DNA of 64,000 nt. It comes from JAPPLG01 sp965199935 (GTDB lineage Bacteria; Bdellovibrionota; Bdellovibrionia; Bdellovibrionales; UBA1609). Of the stretch, positions 1 to 8,563 are shown one piece after another. Under the pieces are notes generated by a model. It had not been told where the DNA came from. It ran no database searches and saw only the letters and a program-made list of their open reading frames with translations. The translations under genes and the position numbers were made by a program. The stretch spans positions 620,001 through 684,000 of the forward strand of contig CBDATD010000001.1 in assembly GCA_965199935.1 (NCBI GenBank), read 5' to 3'. The stretch's first letter is position 1. Every line of letters starts with the position of its first letter.

Positions 1-1
1 T

Positions 2-1213
2 TTAAGAGCTTTCTATTTTTCTCATTTTCAAGGTGTCTGAGTCGAGATCACTGCTATCGGTTTCCATTTGTAAAGTTTTATATTGATCCAAAGAGCTTTT
101 CTTTTGAGCGGGTTTATTGTTCATGATGGATGTATTTGTGGACTTCACCCCCCGAAGGATGAGTTTTACATTATTTGGCTTAGTGGCATGCTGTAATCCT
201 ACAGACTCTGAAATAATTCCTTGTTGAACTAAATTTACAATGTGTTGGTCAAAACTTTGCATCTCCCATGTCTGTCTTCCTTCCTCTAAAAGAGTGTGAA
301 TTTCTGCAAAAGGTTTATTGTCCATAAGGGCCTGCTTCATAATTAAATTATTAAAAAATATTTCTGTGATAGGTATCAGAGGGCCGGATAAAGAGGGAAC
401 CAACTGCTGGCTTACAATCACTTGAAGACTGTTGACCAACCGGCGTTTCACGCTTTCTTGTTCTGTAGATTTATTGAAATAAGAAAGAAGACGGCCAAAA
501 GTTTCTAAAGTTGTAGATGTGTGAAGGGTGCTGATGACTAAATGCCCGGAGTCAGCGGCCTGAAGAGCAATGGCAACTGTTTCAGCATCCCTCAATTCAC
601 CGAAGAAAATCACGTCAGGGTCCTGTCTAAGCCCTCCCTTAAAGGCGTCTTTATGGTCGTTAAAATCCAATAGATACTCTCTTTGGGTGATACAGCTTTT
701 GTGATCTTGTATGACGTATTCAATAGGATCTTCGATAGTGATAATATGGTAAGAGTAGGTATGGTTTAAAAGGTTGATCAAGGAGGCGGCTGTAGAGGAT
801 TTGCCGGAACCTGTGGCCCCTGTAATGAGAATCAAGCCGTTTTTGTATTGAGCCAGTTTTTCTAAAGAAGAGGGAAGGTTTAATTCTTGGAAGGTTTTGA
901 TTTTATTTGGAATAGTCCGTGCAACAACCCGTGTGGTGCCTTTTTGAGAAAAAATAGAAAACCGGAATCTTCCAATATTTTTGAAACAATAGCCAAAATC
1001 AATATTTTTCTGTTTTTTGTAAAGTTCTTTGAGTTCAGGAGCCAAAAGAGGATTAATAAGGTTTTTTACGGTTTCTTCTGTCATCAAGGGGAGTGTTTTA
1101 TCCAGGAGATAGAGTTGCCTGTTTTTTCGAATGATAGGCCTGGAGCCTACTTTTAAATGTAGATCTGAAGCGTTTTTGCTAACCACAAGTTGAAGAATAT
1201 GTTCAAATTGCAT
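2..1213 (-). CDS. pilT: PilT/PilU-family pilus retraction ATPase
   Basis: Cytoplasmic hexameric ATPase that powers disassembly (retraction) of type IV pili. About 403 residues, slightly longer than typical PilT. Visible motifs are a Walker A GATGSGKSST near residue 132, an Asp box IITIEDPIEY, a Walker B DPDVIFFGELRD (the family usually has VGEMRD) and a His box HLVISTLHT. The PilT C-terminal AIRNLIRE motif is not recognisable; the region around GRQTWEMQSFDQH is more PilU-like, so PilU is a real alternative. The last 40 residues are a hydrophilic tail. It is transcribed away from cinA-recA. The ATPase family is certain; the paralogue is not. Confidence 0.88.
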   Translation of the reverse strand: MQFEHILQLVVSKNASDLHLKVGSRPIIRKNRQLYLLDKTLPLMTEETVKNLINPLLAPELKELYKKQKNIDFGYCFKNIGRFRFSIFSQKGTTRVVARTIPNKIKTFQELNLPSSLEKLAQYKNGLILITGATGSGKSSTAASLINLLNHTYSYHIITIEDPIEYVIQDHKSCITQREYLLDFNDHKDAFKGGLRQDPDVIFFGELRDAETVAIALQAADSGHLVISTLHTSTTLETFGRLLSYFNKSTEQESVKRRLVNSLQVIVSQQLVPSLSGPLIPITEIFFNNLIMKQALMDNKPFAEIHTLLEEGRQTWEMQSFDQHIVNLVQQGIISESVGLQHATKPNNVKLILRGVKSTNTSIMNNKPAQKKSSLDQYKTLQMETDSSDLDSDTLKMRKIESS

Positions 1214-1277
1214 AGTAAATTCCTTTATTTGCTTTTCGGGGTTTTACATCAAAATCTTAAAGTTAAGAGGGTTTAAA

Positions 1278-1784
1278 TTGGTGGATAATCCAGGCTTTTA
1301 TGTAAAAAAGATTTTTGATTTTTTAAAACAGCATAATGAGACCGTCTGTGTAGCGGAAAGCGGTACAGGAGGCCTTATTTCAAGCTTTTTGACAGATCAG
1401 GAAGGGGCTTCTCAATTTTTTGTTGGAGGGCTTGCGGCCTACACCTGGCCTGTTAAAATTCAACAGCTTAAAGTGCCTTCTTCCCTTCTTGAAGAAGAAG
1501 GAGATATTCACCCAGAGGTTGCTCAATTTATGGCAAAGGGCGTTAGATCTTTACTAAAAGCAGATTGGTCTTTATCAATGACTGGGGTTATGGACCCCCA
1601 AGATTCCGAGGTGTGTAAAGCAGGGCAAATCTTTACAGCGGTGGGTTCTAGGGTCTTTTCTCCAGAGGAAGTGTGTTCAGCTAAAATAGAAGGTGCCACA
1701 AGAATAGAAATTAAAAGAAAATCCAGCATTTTCTGCTTAGATTTTCTTCTTTCACAGATGTTAAAGAAAAGGAGAATTCCATGA
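1278..1784 (+). CDS. CinA C-terminal / PncC-like nicotinamide-nucleotide amidase
   Basis: About 168 residues, matching a stand-alone CinA C-terminal domain (PncC), which deamidates NMN to nicotinate mononucleotide for NAD recycling. The family signature AESxTGG appears as VAESGTGGLISS near residue 25, with Gly where Cys is usual but the Ser kept. The later conserved block is divergent (SMTGVMDPQ). The start is TTG at 1278 (or GTG at 1281) behind AGAGGG. Its stop overlaps the recA ATG by 4 bp (ATGA), the common cinA-recA coupling. Activity is likely but not assured given the divergence. Confidence 0.75.
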   Translation: MVDNPGFYVKKIFDFLKQHNETVCVAESGTGGLISSFLTDQEGASQFFVGGLAAYTWPVKIQQLKVPSSLLEEEGDIHPEVAQFMAKGVRSLLKADWSLSMTGVMDPQDSEVCKAGQIFTAVGSRVFSPEEVCSAKIEGATRIEIKRKSSIFCLDFLLSQMLKKRRIP

Positions 1785-2830
1785 ATGACAAACAAAAAGC
1801 TTTAGGCTTGGCCTTATCCTCTATTGAAAAGCAATTTGGGAAGGGTTCCATTATGAAGCTTGGAAATAGAGAATCTTTGTACGGAGATATCCCTGTATTT
1901 AAAACAGGTTCTTTGGGGTTGGATATAGCTTTAGGAATAGGGGGGCTTCCAAGGGGGCGTATTGTTGAAATTTACGGTCCGGAAAGTTCGGGTAAAACCA
2001 CTTTAGCCCTTTCGACCATTGCACAAGCCCAAAAACAAGGGGCTGTGGTGGCCTTTATTGATGCAGAACATGCTTTGGACGTTCATTATGCCTCTAAACT
2101 AGGAGTGAAGGTTTCAGAGCTTTTAATTTCTCAGCCGGACACAGGGGAGCAGGCTTTAGAAATTACGGAAACTTTGGTTCGCTCAGGGGCTGTGGATATG
2201 GTGGTTGTGGATTCTGTCGCCGCCTTAACTCCCCGAGCTGAAATTGAAGGAGAGATGGGAGACTCCCATATGGGGCTTCAAGCTCGATTGATGTCTCAAG
2301 CTCTAAGAAAACTTACTGCCTGCATCAACAGAAGCCAAACTTTGGTGTGTTTTATCAACCAGATCCGTATGAAAATTGGCGTGATGTTTGGAAACCCTGA
2401 AACAACGACAGGAGGAAACGCTTTAAAATTTTATTCTTCTGTCCGCTTGGAAGTGCGAAGGCAGGGTGCGATTAAAAAAGCTGAAAACATTGTCGGTAAT
2501 AGAACTGTGGTCAAGGTTGTTAAAAATAAGATGGCGCCCCCTTTCGCTAAAGCGGAGTTTGATCTTATGTACGGGGAGGGAATTTCACAAGAAATGGAGA
2601 TGATTGATTTAGCTGTGAGGAAAAATATTATTGAAAAATCAGGAGCTTGGTATTCCTTTGATAAAGAAAAAATAGGGCAGGGCCGGGAAGCTGTTCGTGA
2701 GTATTTGAAAGCGAATACAACAATTGCTAAAAAACTTTTATCACGGCTAACTGCTTGTTATGGAATAAAAAAGGATTCTGCATCGACTCCAGAAAAATCT
2801 TCAGGAAAAAGCAAAACAGCTCGTCATTGA
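1781..2830 (+). CDS. recA: Recombinase RecA
   Basis: ATP-dependent strand-exchange protein and SOS co-protease. It has 349 residues, the normal length. Walker A GPESSGKTT lies at residues 66-74, and the core blocks FIDAEHALD, DSVAALTPRAEIEGEMGD, INQIRMKIGVMFGNPETTTGGNAL are intact. The C-terminus is Ser/Lys-rich rather than strongly acidic. It is translationally coupled to the upstream cinA-like gene by an ATGA overlap. No LexA-type operator was recognised in the gap before cinA. Confidence 0.98.
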   Translation: MNDKQKALGLALSSIEKQFGKGSIMKLGNRESLYGDIPVFKTGSLGLDIALGIGGLPRGRIVEIYGPESSGKTTLALSTIAQAQKQGAVVAFIDAEHALDVHYASKLGVKVSELLISQPDTGEQALEITETLVRSGAVDMVVVDSVAALTPRAEIEGEMGDSHMGLQARLMSQALRKLTACINRSQTLVCFINQIRMKIGVMFGNPETTTGGNALKFYSSVRLEVRRQGAIKKAENIVGNRTVVKVVKNKMAPPFAKAEFDLMYGEGISQEMEMIDLAVRKNIIEKSGAWYSFDKEKIGQGREAVREYLKANTTIAKKLLSRLTACYGIKKDSASTPEKSSGKSKTARH

Positions 2831-2852
2831 AAGAAGCCAATCATTTTTTCAT

Positions 2853-3296
2853 ATGAATCATGAATTTTATATGTCCTTGGCGTATGAGGAGGCTTTAAAG
2901 GCTCAGGCTCAGGGCGAGGTGCCTGTGGGGGCTGTTGTTGTGAAAAATAACGAAATCATCAGCCGTGCTTACAACCAAAAGGAGCAAACCCAAAATGCTT
3001 TGTCTCATGCTGAAATGCTGGCTGTTGCTTCCGCAAGTTCAACACTTAAAACATGGAGGCTTGAAGAGTGCTTTATTTATGTCACTTTAGAGCCTTGTTT
3101 GATGTGTAAAGGAGCTATAAGATCTGCTCGAATAGCAAAGCTCATTTACGCCTGTAAAGATTTGAAATTAAGAGAAAAACAAATTGATGAAGATGAGTGG
3201 AAGACGGAAGTGGTGTCTGGAGTCATGCAAACAGCCTGTTCTGCGCTTATTAAAGATTTTTTTAAAAATTTGAGAGATTTTTCAGCGAAGATGTAG
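2853..3296 (+). CDS. tadA: tRNA-specific adenosine deaminase
   Basis: Zinc deaminase that makes inosine at wobble position 34 of tRNA-Arg(ACG). 147 residues. Zinc site residues are visible: HAE at residues 52-54 and PCLMC with Cys 82 and 85. The early segment EVPVGAVVV is typical. The alternative is a related cytosine or guanine deaminase, but length and motif spacing fit TadA best. It follows recA by 22 bp and may share its transcript. Confidence 0.92.
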   Translation: MNHEFYMSLAYEEALKAQAQGEVPVGAVVVKNNEIISRAYNQKEQTQNALSHAEMLAVASASSTLKTWRLEECFIYVTLEPCLMCKGAIRSARIAKLIYACKDLKLREKQIDEDEWKTEVVSGVMQTACSALIKDFFKNLRDFSAKM

Positions 3297-3357
3297 AATG
3301 AGTCTTGTTTTTGGAATCAGCCTCTGTTAGTACGAGGGGTTGCTTGGGGGAGTTTTT

Positions 3358-3546
3358 ATGCCGAAAATTCGAGTTCGAGATGGCGAGAATTTTGATATTG
3401 TTTTACGTCGTTTTAAAAAAGCTTGCGAAAGATTTGGAATTTTATCTGAAATCAAAAAAAGAGAATTCTATGAAAAACCTTCTGTATGTAGAAAGAAGAA
3501 AGCAATTTCAGCTAGGAAACGTCTATTAAAGAAATTTAAGAAGTAA
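3358..3546 (+). CDS. rpsU: 30S ribosomal protein bS21
   Basis: Small basic ribosomal protein of 62 residues beginning MPKIRVRDGENFD, with the family pattern LRRFKKACERFGIL and a Lys/Arg-rich tail. The start at 3358 is set by the strong Shine-Dalgarno GGGGGAG just upstream. It heads rpsU-yqeY-dnaG-rpoD, the macromolecular synthesis operon, which co-regulates translation, primer synthesis and sigma factor. Confidence 0.96.
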   Translation: MPKIRVRDGENFDIVLRRFKKACERFGILSEIKKREFYEKPSVCRKKKAISARKRLLKKFKK

Positions 3547-3559
3547 GAGAGGCCCCCTC

Positions 3560-4012
3560 ATGGGTATGAAAGAAACTATTCAATCAGACCTCAAGACAGC
3601 TCTAAAGAGTGGTCAGAAAGAAAAATTAGAGGCTTTAAGACTACTGGCATCTGAAATACAAAATCTGGAAATTCAGAATAATAAAAAACCCTTAACAGAC
3701 GCACAGGTTTTAAATGTCGTTGGCAAACAAATAAAACAGTATCAAGAGACAGTTCAACAGCTGGCAGAAGCAAAGCGTACACAAGATGCAGAAGTGGAGT
3801 TGACAAAAATAGCTTATCTAAAAGCTTATTTACCTCCTCAGTTGAGTTTTGAGGAGCTGAATATTATCATTTCTGAAGTGATTCTTTCTTTCAAAGCCGG
3901 AGGCTTGTCAGATCAAGGGCCTGTTATCAGAGAGGTGCAGAAAAGAGCTGGAGGAAGAGCTGATAATGTTAAAGTGGCACAGGCTGTCCGAGAACAGCTG
4001 CGAAGGTTATAA
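3560..4012 (+). CDS. yqeY: GatB/YqeY-domain protein
   Basis: 150 residues resembling YqeY, a stand-alone relative of the GatB tail domain that binds tRNA in amidotransferases. Typical features are LRLLASEIQN near residue 28, AYLPPQLS near residue 93 and an Ala/Gly-rich helical end. The precise role of stand-alone YqeY is unknown. The start may be 3560 or 3566 (two ATGs). Its TAA stop overlaps the dnaG ATG (TAATG). Its insertion between rpsU and dnaG is common in several proteobacterial lineages. Confidence 0.9.
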   Translation: MGMKETIQSDLKTALKSGQKEKLEALRLLASEIQNLEIQNNKKPLTDAQVLNVVGKQIKQYQETVQQLAEAKRTQDAEVELTKIAYLKAYLPPQLSFEELNIIISEVILSFKAGGLSDQGPVIREVQKRAGGRADNVKVAQAVREQLRRL

Positions 4013-5799
4013 TGAAATGGTCTGCAGATACCATTAACAAAATTCGTGAGGCTCATGACCTTGTTGATTGGATAGGTCAAGATACAGTGTTAAAGCCCCT
4101 CTCAGGAGGGCAGTACTCCGGCCTTTGTCCTTTTCCTGATCATAGAGAAAAAACTCCTTCTTTTTCTGTGTCCGCCTCTAAGCAGGTTTATCATTGTTTT
4201 GGGTGTCAAAAAGGGGGGGATATTTTCACTTACTTCAGGGATCAAAAAGGGATGGGGTTTTATTCGGCCGTAAAGTATTTAGCACAAGAGGCTGGAATTA
4301 TTTTGCTGGAAGTTAAAAAAGATACTGCTCAGCTGTCTGAAAGAGAGGAGTTTTTCCGGGTGAATGAGACAGCGGCTCAATTTTTCCAAGAAAAGCTTTT
4401 AAAAACTTCAGTCAGCCATTCTGCCCGCCGGCACTTAAAGAAAAGAGGATATTCTGAAGAAATCATCAAAAAATTTCGTTTAGGGTACGCCCCTTCTGTA
4501 GAAGGTTTGAGTACAGTGTTGAATAAAGAAAAAAAGGAAATAGCCTTGAAATTAGGCTTGTTTTCTAAAAATAATCAAGGCTGTTTTGAAATGTTTCGAA
4601 ACCGCCTCATGTTTCCTATCATTTCTCCTATGAACCGGGTTTTAGGCTTTGGAGGAAGAACTCTAAGTTCTGCTCATCCAAAATATATTAACAGCCGCGA
4701 CTCTGATTGTTTTCAGAAAGGCCGTATTTTTTATGGCCTTAAAGAGGCGGCTTCTTTCATTCGACAAAAAGGGTATGTTTTAGTTGTTGAAGGCTATACT
4801 GATTTTTTGACTTTATTTCAAAATGGCTTTCAAAACACTGTAGCTACTTTAGGTGTGGCATTGACTTCACATCACGCACGCCTGTTGAGAAGGCACACAG
4901 ATAAAGTTGTTTTGTTTTTTGACGGTGATTCTGCCGGCAGGCAGGCGGCTTTGAGAAGTCTGCCCCTGCTCTTGGCAGAGGGCCTAAGGGTTCAAAGGGC
5001 GGAATTAGATAAAATGGATCCAGATGAATGTTTGAAAACGAAGGGAAAAGATTTTTTGAAGAGTGTTTTAAACCAAAGCCAGGATTTATTTTTAGATGTT
5101 TTCTTTAAGCAGTTAAAGCCCCTTCAAGGCCTGGGAAAGTTAGATCTTGTTAAAAAAATAGGACCTATTTTATCTTCAGCTAAAGATCCTGTGATTAAAG
5201 AATATTACACTAGAAAGATAGAAGACGTGTTTCTTCCCTCAGAACAAAAGGCTGTCAAAATGGCTTTAAGCGCGGCTGGTCCTGCTTTTTTTAAACAAAA
5301 ACCTTCCTCTCAAGCAGAGGAAATAGACGCTCCTGTTAAAACTTTTTCCCTTAAAGAACTGCCTCAAACGGAGCTTTATTTGCTGGTTTTGGCCTTGTCC
5401 AACAGGAGATATTTGGAGTATATTATGACTCACTTAGATTTGAAGTGGTTGACTCGTGCTGAGCCTTTATTTAGCCTGATTTTTGGGGATTACTCTAAAA
5501 ATCCTTCAAATTTTGATAAATTAACGGCACAATTATCAATAAGGGTGGAGCCTGCTGGGTTGTTGCAAACTCGAAGCCATACAGCTTTGATGAGTTTAGG
5601 AGAAGAGTCTGGTAAAAAATTTGTACAAGACTGTTTGTCGTGTTTGTCTTTGGATTACAGGGAATCTAAGGTGAAAGATCAAGTCCTGCAGATTAAGTTA
5701 AAGCAGGGCGATGCAAAGAAGTCTTTGAAAGATATTCAGCAGATGAAAAAAAATATTTTATCAATGGAGAGAAATAATGAAAAACAAACAACAAAATGA
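4012..5799 (+). CDS. dnaG: DNA primase
   Basis: Synthesises RNA primers at the replication fork. 595 residues. The N-terminal zinc ribbon spans CPFPDHREKTPSF to YHCFGC (about residues 39-66). The Toprim core carries LVVEGYTDFL and FDGDSAGRQAA. The C-terminal third, expected to bind DnaB helicase, is weakly conserved. Start is fused to the yqeY stop (TAATG), and the last 23 bp overlap rpoD in another frame, so translation is probably coupled both ways. Confidence 0.97.
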   Translation: MKWSADTINKIREAHDLVDWIGQDTVLKPLSGGQYSGLCPFPDHREKTPSFSVSASKQVYHCFGCQKGGDIFTYFRDQKGMGFYSAVKYLAQEAGIILLEVKKDTAQLSEREEFFRVNETAAQFFQEKLLKTSVSHSARRHLKKRGYSEEIIKKFRLGYAPSVEGLSTVLNKEKKEIALKLGLFSKNNQGCFEMFRNRLMFPIISPMNRVLGFGGRTLSSAHPKYINSRDSDCFQKGRIFYGLKEAASFIRQKGYVLVVEGYTDFLTLFQNGFQNTVATLGVALTSHHARLLRRHTDKVVLFFDGDSAGRQAALRSLPLLLAEGLRVQRAELDKMDPDECLKTKGKDFLKSVLNQSQDLFLDVFFKQLKPLQGLGKLDLVKKIGPILSSAKDPVIKEYYTRKIEDVFLPSEQKAVKMALSAAGPAFFKQKPSSQAEEIDAPVKTFSLKELPQTELYLLVLALSNRRYLEYIMTHLDLKWLTRAEPLFSLIFGDYSKNPSNFDKLTAQLSIRVEPAGLLQTRSHTALMSLGEESGKKFVQDCLSCLSLDYRESKVKDQVLQIKLKQGDAKKSLKDIQQMKKNILSMERNNEKQTTK

Positions 5800-7570
5800 A
5801 ATAAAAAACATCTCTTTGAAAGAGCAAATGCAGCTTATTCAACAGGAGGTCCCCCGCATTATTTCTATAGTTCAATCCAGAAAGAGTGGTTCTTTGAGTT
5901 TTGATGAGGTCAATGAACTGCTACCTGTAGAAGTTATAGATCCTCAGGCTGTGGACTATTTTATGCAGGCTATGGAAACAAATCAAATCCGGTTTCAGAA
6001 ACAAAAGAACACTTCTAAATCCAATGGGCAGGAGATTTTTCTTTCAGAAGAAGATGAAGGAGAAGATGATAAGGAGGATTATAAAGATTATTCAGGCAAT
6101 GACCCTGTTCGGCTTTATTTGCATAAGATGGGGCATGTTTCCCTGCTGGATCGGGAAGGAGAGGTGCGTATTGCCTGCTCCATTGAAAAGGGGGAAAGGG
6201 AGATTATAAGAGCTATGCTTATGTGTCCTATAGGAACACACGAGGTGATTGCTATTGGCGAGAATATGAGAAAAGGGCGTATAAAAATTAAATCCATTTT
6301 TAGAGGTTTAGAGGATGAAACTCACCAATACAATGAGCAGGAGTACGTTGAAAAAATTAATGAACTAATCAACCATGTGCGAAGCTATCAGACACAGGCT
6401 AAAAAGTATTTTATTCAAATTCGGGAAAACGGGTTGAATGAATCTCCATCAGCTCTATCAGAGCTTTCAAAATTGGTAGATGCTTTAATGGAGAAATTTG
6501 AGTCAGTGAATTTTAATAGGAAAATTATCAACCGTGTTTCGGTTAAATTTAGACATCTTCTAACAAGAATGGAGGAGTTAAAGAAAAGACAGGAAGAAGC
6601 TCTTCAAAAAACTTTTTCAGAAAACTATGAAGATTTGAAATTAAAATATGAATTAATGTTGGATGATCAGGAGAGAAGCGAGCAAATAAAAAGAGAAACA
6701 GGTTTGAGCTTTAAAAAGTTAAGAGATTTTTACATTAACTATAAAGATGCTGGGACTCGATTGGAGAGGGTTCGGGTAGAGACATGGATGGGCTTTCCGT
6801 GGATTCGCTCTGTTTGTACAGGAATTTGGAAGGGTGAGAAAATTGCGGATAAAGCCAAATCTGAGTTGGTGCAGGCAAATTTGCGTCTGGTAGTTTCTAT
6901 TGCTAAGAAATACACAAATAGAGGTTTGCAGTTTTTAGATCTTATTCAAGAAGGCAACATGGGTTTGATGAAAGCGGTGGATAAGTTTGAATACCGCAGA
7001 GGTTATAAATTTTCCACTTATGCCACTTGGTGGATTCGGCAGGCTATTACGCGCGCCATTGCGGATCAGGCTCGTACAATAAGAATTCCTGTTCATATGA
7101 TTGAAACAATCAATAAGCTTGTCCGCACCACTCGTTATTTGATTCAGGAGCTGGGCCGTGAGCCGACTCCGGAAGAAATTGCTAAAAAAATGGAGATTCC
7201 TGTCAGCAAGGTTCGAAAGGTTCAAAAAATCTCAAAAGAGCCTATTGGTTTAGAAACTCCTGTGGGTGAAGAGGAAGATTCTAAGTTAGGGGATTTTATT
7301 GAGGATAAAAATGTGATCAATCCATCTAAAGCTATGGTGAATCTGAATCTAGTGGAGCAAACTCGAAAAATTTTATCCACTTTAACTCCTCGTGAAGAGA
7401 AAGTGCTTCGTATGCGTTTTGGCATAGGAGAAGAAAGCGATCATACTTTAGAAGAAGTGGGTCAAGACTTTAATGTGACTCGCGAGCGTATCCGGCAAAT
7501 TGAGGCCAAAGCTCTTCGGAAATTGAGACACCCCTGCCGTTCTTCAAAATTGAAGACGTTTGTAGATTAG
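5777..7570 (+). CDS. rpoD: Primary sigma factor RpoD (sigma-70)
   Basis: Housekeeping sigma factor, 597 residues. Region 1.2 begins near DPVRLYLHKMGHVSLL. Region 2 holds the RpoD signature ANLRLVVSIAKKYTNRG and RGYKFSTYATWWIRQA. Region 4.2 ends with EEVGQDFNVTRERIRQIEAK. Between 6791 and 6825, just before region 2.1, the translated frame reads like nonsense (GFPWIRSVCTG) while another frame reads LSVDSLCLYRN, which matches the E. coli segment GLTIEQVKDINRR. This implies a compensated pair of indels or base-calling errors. Otherwise intact. Confidence 0.96.
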   Translation: MKNKQQNEIKNISLKEQMQLIQQEVPRIISIVQSRKSGSLSFDEVNELLPVEVIDPQAVDYFMQAMETNQIRFQKQKNTSKSNGQEIFLSEEDEGEDDKEDYKDYSGNDPVRLYLHKMGHVSLLDREGEVRIACSIEKGEREIIRAMLMCPIGTHEVIAIGENMRKGRIKIKSIFRGLEDETHQYNEQEYVEKINELINHVRSYQTQAKKYFIQIRENGLNESPSALSELSKLVDALMEKFESVNFNRKIINRVSVKFRHLLTRMEELKKRQEEALQKTFSENYEDLKLKYELMLDDQERSEQIKRETGLSFKKLRDFYINYKDAGTRLERVRVETWMGFPWIRSVCTGIWKGEKIADKAKSELVQANLRLVVSIAKKYTNRGLQFLDLIQEGNMGLMKAVDKFEYRRGYKFSTYATWWIRQAITRAIADQARTIRIPVHMIETINKLVRTTRYLIQELGREPTPEEIAKKMEIPVSKVRKVQKISKEPIGLETPVGEEEDSKLGDFIEDKNVINPSKAMVNLNLVEQTRKILSTLTPREEKVLRMRFGIGEESDHTLEEVGQDFNVTRERIRQIEAKALRKLRHPCRSSKLKTFVD

Positions 7571-7598
7571 TGTTTTTTTTTAGTATTCTTATACAGTT

Positions 7599-7675
7599 GG
7601 GGGCTTAGCTTAGTTGGTTAAAGCATCCGGCTCATAACCGGAGTATCGAAGGTTCGAGTCCTTCAGCCCCTACCA
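7599..7675 (+). tRNA. tRNA with CAU anticodon (elongator Met or Ile2)
   Basis: A full cloverleaf is visible: acceptor GGGGGCT/AGCCCCT (first pair G-U), D arm GCTT/AAGC, anticodon stem TCCGG/CCGGA with loop CTCATAA, T arm GAAGG/CCTTC with loop TTCGAGT, discriminator A and an encoded CCA. It is not an initiator, which would show three G-C pairs beside the loop. Elongator Met and lysidine-modified Ile2 cannot be told apart with confidence by eye. The 3' end is duplicated at 9927-9943. Confidence 0.95.
7659..7675 (+). repeat. Putative attL: tRNA 3' end
   Basis: The 17 bases TCCTTCAGCCCCTACCA are the 3' T-arm and acceptor end of the tRNA and recur at 9927-9943 in the same orientation with one mismatch. 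Such duplication of a tRNA 3' end is the classic scar of site-specific integration by a tyrosine recombinase. Confidence 0.75.
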
Positions 7676-7720
7676 ATAAAAAAGAGCAGAGTTGTTAATG
7701 CAGAAAAGATACTAATTTAA

Positions 7721-7951
7721 GAGATAGTATCTATCTCAGAAAATATAGATACTAACTTTTCAAATGTTGAAGAGGAAAAAGCCTGAAAAATTCATTTTTT
7801 AACTTTTAAGGATTTTTTCTCAAAATCCTATTTTTTTAGGGTTTTGAAATTCAAATAATGTGTAAAAATCAAAAAAACAGATACTAAATTGATATATAGA
7901 TGATATATCCATGGCGGTATAGATTCTAACTTCAAAGATAGTATATATCTT
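7721..7951. promoter_or_regulatory. Cluster of palindromic operator-like sites
   Basis: Perfect inverted repeats occur at 7721-7737 (GAGATAG-TAT-CTATCTC), 7891-7909 (GATATAT/ATATATC) and 7935-7951 (AAGATAGTATATATCTT). Half-site relatives AGATACTAA lie near 7747 and 7879 and AGATTCTAA near 7921. Spacing and dyad symmetry suggest binding sites for a dimeric repressor. They sit directly upstream of a truncated XRE-like reading frame, so autoregulation is a plausible inference. Confidence 0.5.
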
Positions 7952-8346
7952 ATGTAAGATAAAAGGACTCCCTGTATGGATATTGAAATTGGTAAAAAAA
8001 TAAAACAAAAAAGTGGGTTTTCTGCACTTGTGTTGTTTGAATATGACTTTTTTGGTCTTTTAATCCACTCTCCAAAAAAAGTATTATCTCATCTTTAATA
8101 TTATTCTCATAGAAATCATAAGCTTTAACTAATTGATTTGATATTGAATCAGAACAATTTATTTCATACTTGGTTTTATCTTTTAAGCAATCTTCAATTT
8201 TTCTTCCTGATAATTCTATCAAAGAAAAAAGGTGTTATAATTAACTGAGTATCTGGTGTGATGTTTTGTTCTTTACAAAAATTGTTTGAAAAATTAATAT
8301 TTTTACTAATTTTATCTGTTATGTTTTGATCAAAATAAATTTTCAT
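7950..8346 (-). pseudogene. Frameshifted hypothetical gene
   Basis: A minus-strand frame opens at 8346 (MKIYFDQNITDKISK...) and runs through LIITPFFF before a stop. Dropping one T in the T6 run near 8226-8231 joins it to a second frame (LIELSGRKIEDCLK...) that runs on to a stop at 7950. The joined protein would be about 120-130 residues. Its opening MKIYFDQN loosely recalls small PIN-like toxins, but no catalytic acid pattern is clear, so no function is assigned. Confidence 0.45.
7976..8098 (+). pseudogene. Truncated XRE-type regulator start
   Basis: A 40-codon frame with a Shine-Dalgarno-like AAAGGACT begins MDIEIGKKIKQ, the usual opening of XRE/HTH_3 repressors (IGKKIKQLR...). It then departs from the family after about 11 residues. 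The downstream part coincides with the antisense 3' end of another broken gene, so it looks like a deletion junction. Only the first residues and the operator-like sites upstream support the call. Confidence 0.4.
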
Positions 8347-8563
8347 AAAACTGCTTCTTTCCTATTTGCTTAAATTTAATGTTGTAGAGTTGGTTATGAT
8401 TTTTGTAAGTTATAGATTTATTTTAATTCTTTCTAAATTCTTTATTTCCAGTTAAATTCAACTATCTCTCATCATTAAATAAGTCAATGGATTTATTTAA
8501 ACAGAAGTATTTTTTCTGTATCATTATATTAATGAGATTTTTCAATGGCCCATTATAAATAGT

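Noticed and set aside
3305..3529. Alternative frame over rpsU
   Set aside because: The bS21 frame has the family sequence and a strong ribosome site; this frame is a shadow.
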